Shown: one piece after another, positions 1 to 5,335 of the stretch
How the letters are laid out: every line of letters begins with the position of its first letter
How positions within the stretch are numbered: the stretch's first letter is position 1
Origin: Pseudomonadota bacterium
GTDB taxonomy: Bacteria; Pseudomonadota; Alphaproteobacteria; Rhizobiales; Rhizobiaceae
Length of the DNA stretch: 6,797 nt
Assembly (NCBI GenBank): GCA_023388675.1
Contig: JAEWFU010000091.1
Location: forward strand, 1 to 6,797
Direction of reading: 5' to 3'
Made by a program: the position numbers and the translations under genes
Notes under the pieces: generated by a model
Told to the model about the DNA's origin: nothing
Databases searched by the model: none
What the model saw: only the letters and a program-made list of their open reading frames with translations

Positions 1-854
1 TCCGCGCCGGGCTCGATCAGCACCACAGCGCTCGGGCCATAATTCGTCAGGAAGAACTGCAGCGCCGTGCCGCCACGCAGCGTCGAGACGTTGCCTTCTC
101 CAAGCTCCGCAGTCGACACGTGGCGCAGTTCGGGGCCTGACGACCCTGCGGACATGGCAACCACGATACCGTCATGGCACCCGAAGGCCAGGACCCCGCC
201 GGAGCCGGCCTGGCCGTGAAGGCCGGGGCACGCGACGTCTTCACCGACCTGATTGCCCGAGGCATCCTTTATGCGCAGCGCCACCGGCCGGCGCGATGCG
301 TCTTCGGGATCGGGAACCGAATGGATCACGTAATCGCCGAATGACGCCGCCAGGCCGTGATGCGGCTCTCCCACATCGAGGGTGAGCGGGCTGAACTTGC
401 CGTCGAGCACCTGACCTTCGGGGAAGATTTCGGCACGCCCTTCGCCATCGTAGAACATCGCGATGCGGCCACCATTCTCGAAGAAGTGCGCAGGCTTTTC
501 GCCTGAAAAGGCAGTTTCGAGGCGCTCGGGCTCGTCGATGTCGAGATCGACGTGCTCGCCGTGGTCTTCCAATGCAAGACCAGAGCGGAATATCGCGACC
601 TTGCCGGCTTCGCCCTGAACGGCGAACACGGTGCGGCCCGAATTGCTGCGATGAAGGGTTGCATAGGAATCGAGATCGAAGCGGCCAGCCTCGGTTCCGT
701 CGTTCAATTCTACGGCCCGCACTACGGGGTCGGTGTGATCGCCGACGAAAAGCCGCCAATGCGAATCCTCGTCGGCCTTCGCGTTTCCTGCGACCGAAGC
801 GGCTGCGACGCCTGCGGCGAGAACAAGCCACGTCAAGCGTGAAATAGACTTCAT
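1..854 (-). CDS. aztD: Zinc metallochaperone AztD, periplasmic (5' part; C-terminus off the left edge)
   Basis: The reading frame is open from ATG at 854 to the window edge: 284 codons without a stop, against roughly 400 residues expected for the family. GGAGGT at 866-861, six bases before the ATG, fixes the start. Residues 1-27 form a signal peptide (hydrophobic core around 8-22, AKA cleavage site before D28), so the product should be periplasmic. Next come WRLFVGDHTDPVV (33-45) and DHGEHVDLD (97-105), whose His, Asp and Glu are candidate zinc ligands, then an HHG at 165-167 and Cys209/Cys226, a possible disulfide. The spaced beta-strand and GD/DG turn pattern fits the beta-propeller known for AztD. 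In characterised AztABCD systems AztD hands zinc to the solute-binding protein AztC of an ABC importer. No azt transporter genes lie in this window; they could lie beyond the left edge. A Zur-like operator sits 31 bases upstream. The family is recognised from memory of AztD sequences, not by alignment. Confidence 0.8.
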   Translation of the reverse strand, partial: MKSISRLTWLVLAAGVAAASVAGNAKADEDSHWRLFVGDHTDPVVRAVELNDGTEAGRFDLDSYATLHRSNSGRTVFAVQGEAGKVAIFRSGLALEDHGEHVDLDIDEPERLETAFSGEKPAHFFENGGRIAMFYDGEGRAEIFPEGQVLDGKFSPLTLDVGEPHHGLAASFGDYVIHSVPDPEDASRRPVALRIKDASGNQVGEDVACPGLHGQAGSGGVLAFGCHDGIVVAMSAGSSGPELRHVSTAELGEGNVSTLRGGTALQFFLTNYGPSAVVLIEPGA

Positions 855-885
855 TGCCTAACCTCCATATCTGTTGGCAGGCATC

Positions 886-900
886 TGTTATAGTATAACA
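886..900 (-). promoter_or_regulatory. Putative Zur operator upstream of aztD
   Basis: TGTTATAGTATAACA is a perfect 15-bp palindrome around a central G. It matches at every specified position the core TGTTATANTATAACA of the enterobacterial Zur consensus, and the following T also fits. It ends 31 bases before the aztD ATG and contains TATACT on the minus strand, which could serve as a -10 element, so a bound repressor would block transcription. Zur with bound zinc represses zinc-uptake genes, which agrees with the AztD call. The palindrome is seen directly. Zur binding is inferred, and some alphaproteobacterial Zur boxes differ from the enterobacterial one. Confidence 0.78.
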
Positions 901-1105
901 TACCATATGAGAAGCGCGATTTTTCGGGATGCACCGACTTCTCAAAGCGAGATTGGATTGGCCCCAAAAGCGCCCGTCCGATTACCGCAAAGCTCGTTCA
1001 CGCCATTACCTTGCAGATAATTGTTATGCTTCCGGCAAAGCCTAATCTCGCGGCAGGCCCGGTGGCCGCGTGACCGCCTGCGTCTCCACAAAGAAGGAAA
1101 CCGCC
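901..1105. other. Intergenic region between divergent aztD and VOC genes
   Basis: No gene is supported here. The stretch should contain the upstream promoter parts of aztD (minus strand) and the promoter of the VOC gene (plus strand). An AT-rich patch at 1011-1030 includes a small dyad, ATAA-TTG-TTAT (1017-1027), and a TATGCT hexamer. I found no -35/-10 pair with proper spacing, so no promoter is called. A GTG at 1070 could extend the VOC frame by 12 codons but has no good ribosome binding site. Confidence 0.5.
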
Positions 1106-1687
1106 ATGAAGCACCAAAGCTGCCCCACGCGGGGGCCGGCGCGCCGATGCGCGCGCGCACTTGCAACCCTCATCGCCGGCGCAATGCTGACCGCCACGAC
1201 GCCGGCCACTACCGCCTTTGCAAACAATGCCGCCGCACCACGGGAGGAACAGGCCATGAAAGTTCGCGACCTTTATCCGCTCATCACGACGCCGGCGCTG
1301 TTCGAGGCGCGCGACTTCTACGTCACGCATTTCGGGTTCGACGTGCTGTTCGAGGCGAGCTGGTTCGTCTACCTGTCCGGTCCCGCGGACGGCGAGACGC
1401 GCGGGGCGACGCTTGCGTTCATGCATCCCGACCATCCGTCCAATCCGCCCGGCCCCGAGCCCTTCAACGGGCTTGGCATGATCCTGACCGTCGAGGTCAG
1501 CGACGTGGCGTCCATCTACGAGCGGTTTGTAGCCAGCGGCGCACCGATCGTGCATCCACTGACAGACGAGGAGTGGGGCCAGCGCCGCTTCATGACCCGC
1601 GATCCGGCCGGCGTGCTGGTCGACGTGGTGCAGCAGACGGCGCCCGCTCCAGGCTTCTGGGAGCGCTATCCGGTGCCAGGCCTCTAG
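1106..1687 (+). CDS. VOC (glyoxalase/bleomycin-resistance fold) protein, possibly exported
   Basis: From ATG 1106 the product is 193 residues. The first 50 look like an export signal: basic residues (RR at 13-14), a hydrophobic stretch around 18-32 and an AFA cleavage site before N40. The remaining 143 residues are a single VOC unit. Its marks are LYPLITTPALFEARDFYV then HFGFDVLF (a first beta-alpha-beta), ILTVEVSD at the second half, and RDPAGVLVDVV at the end. Metal-dependent VOC enzymes usually carry His in the first strand and Glu in the last; here Leu-Tyr-Pro and Asp stand near these places, so a metal site is doubtful. Ligand and reaction are unknown. AAGAAGGA before ATG 1106 is a fair ribosome binding site, but a stronger one precedes ATG 1256, which would give a 143-residue cytosolic protein of normal family length. 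The gene is followed by a hairpin and is probably transcribed apart from the next gene. Confidence 0.8.
   Translation: MKHQSCPTRGPARRCARALATLIAGAMLTATTPATTAFANNAAAPREEQAMKVRDLYPLITTPALFEARDFYVTHFGFDVLFEASWFVYLSGPADGETRGATLAFMHPDHPSNPPGPEPFNGLGMILTVEVSDVASIYERFVASGAPIVHPLTDEEWGQRRFMTRDPAGVLVDVVQQTAPAPGFWERYPVPGL
1242..1258 (+). promoter_or_regulatory. Internal ribosome binding site and alternative start (ATG 1256) of the VOC gene
   Basis: GGGAGGA at 1242-1248 lies seven bases before ATG 1256, in frame with the longer reading frame. Translation from here drops the putative signal peptide and begins MKVRDLYPLI, right at the VOC fold. This is a better Shine-Dalgarno than the one serving ATG 1106. 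Either 1256 is the true start and the upstream frame is leader, or both are used. The sequence alone does not decide. Confidence 0.5.
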
Positions 1688-1711
1688 AGGCCGGGCCGCT
1701 CGCTGCACGCA

Positions 1712-1746
1712 GCCCGGGCCGGCACCCTCTCCCGTCCGGCCCGGGC
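1712..1746. terminator. GC-rich hairpin downstream of the VOC gene, possible terminator
   Basis: GCCCGGGCCGG (1712-1722) and CCGGCCCGGGC (1736-1746) are perfect 11-base inverted repeats around a 13-base loop. They begin 24 bases after the VOC stop codon. There is no T-run after either arm, so this is not a classic intrinsic terminator. It could act as a weak terminator or as an RNA 3'-end stabiliser. The left arm can also pair with CCGGGC at 1691-1696, giving an alternative fold. Confidence 0.5.
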
Positions 1747-1773
1747 ACTTCCACTGGCGCGCAGGAATACTAC

Positions 1774-1832
1774 TTGCAATCAACAATCAGATGTGAGACA
1801 AGGCAAATACCGGTTGCAAATAGCAATCAGAT
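1774..1832 (+). promoter_or_regulatory. Tandem 19-bp direct repeats, candidate operator ahead of the DHFR-like gene
   Basis: TTGCAATCAACAATCAGAT (1774-1792) and TTGCAAATAGCAATCAGAT (1814-1832) match at 16 of 19 positions and start 40 bases apart, near four helical turns. Each begins with a small dyad: TTGC-N5-GCAA in the second copy and the weaker TTG-N7-CAA in the first. The patch is AT-rich within GC-rich surroundings, and the second copy ends 14 bases before the GTG start at 1847, next to the ribosome binding site. This suits a dimeric repressor binding twice over a promoter or early leader. No convincing -35/-10 pair was found and the regulator is unknown. Confidence 0.5.
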
Positions 1833-1846
1833 AAGGGAGAAAGAAC

Positions 1847-2398
1847 GTGCGCAAAGTGATCGCCTGGAACGTCGCAACGCTCGATGGCTATTTCGAGGGA
1901 GCGAAACCCTGGGAGCTCGACTTCCACGAAACCGTGTGGGGCCCCGAACTCGAGAAACTGTCGACCGATCAACTGGCCGACCTCGACTACCTGCTGTTCG
2001 GCCGCAAGACCTATGAGGGCATGGCGGCACACTGGACCGAGAATAGCGAAGGTGAGATCGGCACGGCGATGAACACGGTGCCAAAGCTCGTCGCCTCGCG
2101 CACACTCAAGAGCGCAGACTGGAACAACTCGACACTGATCGACGGCGACATCGGCGAAGCGATCCGCCGTCTGAAGGCCGAAGATGGCCGCAATATCTAC
2201 GTGTTCGGCAGCGCCGACCTGCTCTCGACCCTGATCGCCGAAGGCCTCGTCGACGAATACCGCATCTGCATCGCGCCGGTGCTCCTGGGGACGGGCACGC
2301 CGCTGTTCAAACCGGCCGATGCAAAGACGTCTTTGAAGCTGATCGAGGCGAAGGCACTCGCAAATGGCGGCGTGTTGATGCGCTACGCGATGGCATAA
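1847..2398 (+). CDS. Dihydrofolate reductase family protein (RibD C-terminal domain-like), copy 1
   Basis: This 183-residue protein starts at GTG 1847, with GGGAG at 1835-1839 seven bases upstream; no better ATG lies nearby. Family marks in order: NVATLDGY (8-15), FGRKTYEGM (51-59), KLVASRTL (80-87), the nucleotide-binding-like YVFGSADLLSTLIAEGLVDE (118-137), and PVLLGTGTPLF (144-154). The length is normal for stand-alone RibD-C/DHFR-like proteins such as Bacillus YwjB/YyaP types. The fold is that of NADPH-dependent reductases of pterins and pyrimidines. True folate reductase activity is not implied, and the substrate of these stand-alone proteins is generally unknown. It is probably cytosolic, with no signal peptide. 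It is followed after 83 bases by a second member of the same family and has its own repeat-bearing leader, so it likely heads a three-gene unit with the genes at 2482 and 3103. Confidence 0.88.
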   Translation: MRKVIAWNVATLDGYFEGAKPWELDFHETVWGPELEKLSTDQLADLDYLLFGRKTYEGMAAHWTENSEGEIGTAMNTVPKLVASRTLKSADWNNSTLIDGDIGEAIRRLKAEDGRNIYVFGSADLLSTLIAEGLVDEYRICIAPVLLGTGTPLFKPADAKTSLKLIEAKALANGGVLMRYAMA

Positions 2399-2481
2399 TC
2401 GCGTCACCGCGCGGCTCACGTTTTTGCTGCGAAGAGTATTCAATGCGCCCCGGTTACGCGGCGCCCGGAAAGAGAAAGACC

Positions 2482-3024
2482 ATGGCCACCCTTGTTTTCG
2501 GCATGAACGTATCGCTCGACGGTTACGTCGACCACGACAAATTCGGGCCCGACCCGGTGCTGTTTCGGCATTTCATCGAGCAGGCGCGTGAACAGACAGG
2601 CGGTATCTACGGACGGCGCCTTTACGAGGTGATGCGCTATTGGGACGAGGACGATGCGGAGTGGACGCCCGATCTATGGGCCTTCGCGGAGGCCTGGCGC
2701 AATCAGCCGAAATGGGTCGTGTCGCGGTCGTTGCAGTCTGTCGGCCCGAACGCGACGCTGATCAGCGGAGATGTCGGCGCGGCGATACGTCGGCTGAAGG
2801 AAGAGCTCGACGGCGAGATCGAGGTCGGCGGGCCGGAGCTGGCGCAGAGCCTGACCGAGCTGGGCCTGATCGACGCCTATCGCCTCTATGTTCATCCCGT
2901 CGCGCTCGGTGGCGGCAAGCCATTCTTCGCTGCTCCTCCTCCGCCGCTGCGACTAACAGCGAGCGAGCGCATCGGCGAGGAAGCGGTCAGGTTGACCTAT
3001 GTTCCCGCCGATCGCCCGACCTGA
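2482..3024 (+). CDS. Dihydrofolate reductase family protein (RibD C-terminal domain-like), copy 2
   Basis: The 180-residue product starts at ATG 2482, preceded by the purine-rich GGAAAGAGA (2468-2476). ATG 2443 in the same frame would add 13 residues not expected for the family, whose members begin close to the first strand. Marks in order: FGMNVSLDGYV (6-16), GRRLYEVMRYW (44-54), KWVVSRSL (77-84), LISGDVGAAIRRLKEE (93-108), EVGGPELAQSLTELGLIDAY (114-133) and PVALGGGKPFF (139-149). The protein shares fold and motif order with copy 1 but differs strongly between motifs, so this is an old duplication or a pairing of separate family members, not a recent tandem copy. NADPH binding around the GGPEL loop is expected from the family; the substrate is unknown. 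It is probably cotranscribed with copy 1, as no convincing terminator lies between them. Confidence 0.88.
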   Translation: MATLVFGMNVSLDGYVDHDKFGPDPVLFRHFIEQAREQTGGIYGRRLYEVMRYWDEDDAEWTPDLWAFAEAWRNQPKWVVSRSLQSVGPNATLISGDVGAAIRRLKEELDGEIEVGGPELAQSLTELGLIDAYRLYVHPVALGGGKPFFAAPPPPLRLTASERIGEEAVRLTYVPADRPT

Positions 3025-3102
3025 AGATTGGGCGTCGGAATTGTCGGAACCGGCAGGCGCAGTCCGTCTTTCAACAAGATCGCAAAAGAAGGAGTTGCCG
3101 AC

Positions 3103-3804
3103 ATGCCTAATCCTCTCCCGCAAGCAGCCGAACTGGCCGCCCTCAGGCAAGCGCCATTTCCCGGCGAAAGCGCGGAATACCGCAAGGCGCGCCAGGCGTT
3201 GCTGGCCGAAGAGATCGAGTTCCGCCGCCATATGACGCGGCTTTGCGAGCAGCGGCAGGCGCTGCCGGCCGGCCCGGTCATCGACAAGGACTACCGCTTC
3301 CGGGATGCCGGGGGCAACGACCTCGGCCTCGCCGACCTGTTCGGAAAGCACGACACGCTCGTGAGCTATTTCTGGATGTACGGGCCGCAGCGCGAACGCC
3401 CCTGCCCGATGTGCACCAACTGGCTCGGCGCAGTGAACGGCAATGCGGCCGACATCGAGCAACGTGTCGCGCTCAAGATCTTCGGCCGCAGCCCTGTCGA
3501 GCGCCAGCAGGCGTTTGCGAAAGAACGCGGCTGGGAACATCTCGACTTCGTGCAGACGGTGGGCGACGACTACGCCAGCGACCTTGGCCTCATCAACGAG
3601 GACGGCACGGAGAACCCGGCGCTGGTGGTCTTTTCACGCAAGGGCGACGAGGTACGGCTGTTCTGGGCCGCCGAAATGCCATTTGCTGCGGCAGACCCCG
3701 GGCAGGATCCGCGCCTGGCGCCCGACATCGCTTCGTTGTGGTCCATCCTCGACCTGACACCCGGCGGACGCGGCACCGACTGGTATCCGAAGCTGTCCTA
3801 TTGA
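3103..3804 (+). CDS. DUF899 family thioredoxin-like protein
   Basis: The 233-residue product starts at ATG 3103, with AAGAAGGAG (3086-3094) eight bases upstream. An upstream TTG (3028) in frame is rejected because the family starts near LPQAAELAALR. Charged helices at about 22-55 precede a thioredoxin-fold body. LVSYFWMYGPQRERPCPMCT runs into the CPMC motif (Cys101, Cys104) and then NWLGAVNG. Later strands are LDFVQTVGDDY (147-157), NPALVVFSR (171-179) and VRLFWAAE (184-191), and the protein ends with a typical C-terminal SLWSILDLTPGGRGTDWYP segment. The CxxC at the position of thioredoxin-like active sites suggests a redox role, but no reaction is established for DUF899. It is probably the last gene of the unit starting at 1847, 78 bases after the second DHFR-like gene, and it converges on ppx. 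Confidence 0.88.
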   Translation: MPNPLPQAAELAALRQAPFPGESAEYRKARQALLAEEIEFRRHMTRLCEQRQALPAGPVIDKDYRFRDAGGNDLGLADLFGKHDTLVSYFWMYGPQRERPCPMCTNWLGAVNGNAADIEQRVALKIFGRSPVERQQAFAKERGWEHLDFVQTVGDDYASDLGLINEDGTENPALVVFSRKGDEVRLFWAAEMPFAAADPGQDPRLAPDIASLWSILDLTPGGRGTDWYPKLSY

Positions 3805-3820
3805 GGGCAACCGCGGTCGA

Positions 3821-5335
3821 TCAGTCGCCGACGGCGATGTCCATCGGCCTGCCAAGCACCTTGGAAAGCTGGACCATGCGCCCCTCGGGTCGCTCGCCCA
3901 GCAGGCCGGCATGCGAGGCGGGCACCACGAGGGTGAGGCTGTCACCTTCGCCCTTGCGCCATTTGAGCCGCGGCATCAAGCCGGGCATGGAAGCGGAGAA
4001 CAGATAGACCACCCGCAGGAGCGCGCCGAGGATACGCGCCCGCTCGACGTGGCGCGTGCCGGCAAGCGCCTGCATCGCCGGTGAGACTGCGTCCTCGTAG
4101 ATGCCTTCGTGCCGGAACAGGCTGGTGAGGCCGATGAAGGCACGGCCGGGATGGTCGACACCGATGAAGGATGCGTGCGCAATGATGTTGAGGGACTGGG
4201 TGCCACGGTATTCCGGATGCGCGCGCCAGCCGATATCGGCGAGCAGGCAGGCGGCCTGCCGGTAGCGTGCATCCTCCTCGCTTTCCTCCAGCCCGAACGC
4301 CTCGAACGCCTCACCAGTCCACGCCGCCAGCTCGCGCGCATGGGTGACCGAGCGGGCGCGCAACACCGCAAGCTCTTCCGCCGCCGAAAGCAGTGCGTCG
4401 CGGCGGCGATCCTCCTCCTTCAGCAGCGAATAGAGATAGCCCTCGCGCACGCCGAGCGCGGAGACGACGATGTTCTTCGGCTTCATCGCCGTGATGATTT
4501 CCTGCAGCACCGTGGCGCCATAAGGCAGCAGCGCCCGTCGAGACTTGGAAATACGCTCGATGCCCTTCATCTTGCCGATGTCGCCGCTGGCGACCTGCTT
4601 CAGGAAGCCGCCGGACCCTTCGACGTCGAACTCGTAGTGATGCATCACGTTGAGCGGATAGCCGGTGGCATTCATGTGCAGGCGGGCAAGGTTTCGCCAC
4701 GTGCCGCCAACGCAGTAGAAGGTGCGCCCTTCGCCGCCGGCAAGCAGCCTGGCACGCTTCAGCTCGCGCCGGGCGATGCGGGCCGCCGCGTCCGGCGCGC
4801 CCTTGGCCATGTCCTGCAACCGCAGGCCGCCGAGCGGCAGGGTGATGCCGTCACCGATCGTCTCACCCGTCACGTCGACAAGCTCGAGGCTGCCGCCGCC
4901 AAGGTCGCCGGCGATGCCGTCCACCTTGTGAAAGCCGGAGATGACGCCAAGGGCGGAATAATGAGCCTCTTCACGGCCCGACAGCACGCGAATCTCCGCG
5001 CCGAGGATTTCTTCGGCGCGATGGATGAAGTCCATGCCGTTTTCCGCCTCGCGGGCAGCCGCCGTGGCGATCACGTGCAGATGCCCGGACCCCGCCTGTT
5101 CGGACAGCGCCCGGAAGCGCCTGAACTCGTCCACGGCGCGGCGGACGGCTTCAGGATCGAGCTTGCCGGTCGTGACGATGCCGCGCCCCAGCCCCGCCAG
5201 CATCTTCTCGTTGAAGAGCACGGTCGGCGAACGCGCAACACCCTCGTAGACGACGAGACGGATCGAGTTGGATCCGATGTCGATGATCGACAGTGGCTGG
5301 CGATCTTGCAGCCGGCCCTGGGATGTATGAATCAT
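3821..5335 (-). CDS. ppx: Exopolyphosphatase (Ppx/GppA family)
   Basis: The complete 504-residue product removes terminal phosphate from polyphosphate in the cytosol; a GppA-like pppGpp phosphatase side activity is possible. The actin-like ATPase/phosphatase fold is clear: [13 protein letters not shown] (18-30, first phosphate loop), [13 protein letters not shown] (88-100), [13 protein letters not shown] (119-131, holding the Glu equivalent to the catalytic one of E. coli PPX), [11 protein letters not shown] (143-153, second phosphate loop with Glu151) and LPLGGLRL (166-173). The C-terminal half is helical and HD-like ([15 protein letters not shown] and surroundings). About 500 residues is usual for this family. 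The start ATG overlaps the ppk stop codon as ATGA, and no strong ribosome binding site is present, so translation probably depends on ribosomes finishing ppk. The linkage with ppk favours Ppx over GppA. It converges with the DUF899 gene, with 16 bases between the stops. Confidence 0.93.
   Translation of the reverse strand: MIHTSQGRLQDRQPLSIIDIGSNSIRLVVYEGVARSPTVLFNEKMLAGLGRGIVTTGKLDPEAVRRAVDEFRRFRALSEQAGSGHLHVIATAAAREAENGMDFIHRAEEILGAEIRVLSGREEAHYSALGVISGFHKVDGIAGDLGGGSLELVDVTGETIGDGITLPLGGLRLQDMAKGAPDAAARIARRELKRARLLAGGEGRTFYCVGGTWRNLARLHMNATGYPLNVMHHYEFDVEGSGGFLKQVASGDIGKMKGIERISKSRRALLPYGATVLQEIITAMKPKNIVVSALGVREGYLYSLLKEEDRRRDALLSAAEELAVLRARSVTHARELAAWTGEAFEAFGLEESEEDARYRQAACLLADIGWRAHPEYRGTQSLNIIAHASFIGVDHPGRAFIGLTSLFRHEGIYEDAVSPAMQALAGTRHVERARILGALLRVVYLFSASMPGLMPRLKWRKGEGDSLTLVVPASHAGLLGERPEGRMVQLSKVLGRPMDIAVGD
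5332..5335 (-). other. ATGA stop-start overlap of ppk and ppx
   Basis: On the minus strand the ppk stop TGA and the ppx start ATG share the four bases ATGA. There is only weak purine content before the ppx start, so termination-reinitiation coupling is likely. This ties the output of the degrading enzyme to that of the synthesising enzyme. Confidence 0.85.

Noticed and set aside
241..945. Minus-strand open frame of 234 codons overlapping aztD
   Set aside because: The sequence is an Arg-rich out-of-frame reading. The aztD frame has a ribosome binding site, a signal peptide and family motifs.
1017..1027. Small dyad ATAA-TTG-TTAT as a second Zur site for the VOC gene
   Set aside because: It matches only part of one half of the Zur core (ATAACA on the minus strand) and is too short to support an operator.
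998..1786. Minus-strand open frame of 262 codons opposite the VOC gene
   Set aside because: It has no recognisable domain and lies fully antisense to the VOC protein.
1021..2016. Plus-strand open frame of 331 codons spanning the VOC gene and the start of the DHFR-like gene
   Set aside because: It reads through both genes out of frame, is very Arg-rich and crosses the intergenic leader, so it is not a gene.
2403..2425. CCGCGCGG followed by CTCACG and TTTTT as a terminator between the two DHFR-like genes
   Set aside because: CCGCGCGG is self-complementary without room for a loop, and the T-run is offset, so no stable terminator hairpin forms.
2443..2481. ATG 2443 as start of the second DHFR-like gene
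   Set aside because: It adds 13 residues (MRPGYAAPGKRKT) not expected before the first strand of the family. ATG 2482 has a better spaced purine-rich site.
3028..3102. TTG 3028 as start of the DUF899 gene
   Set aside because: The 25 extra residues do not resemble the family start, and ATG 3103 has a strong AAGAAGGAG site.
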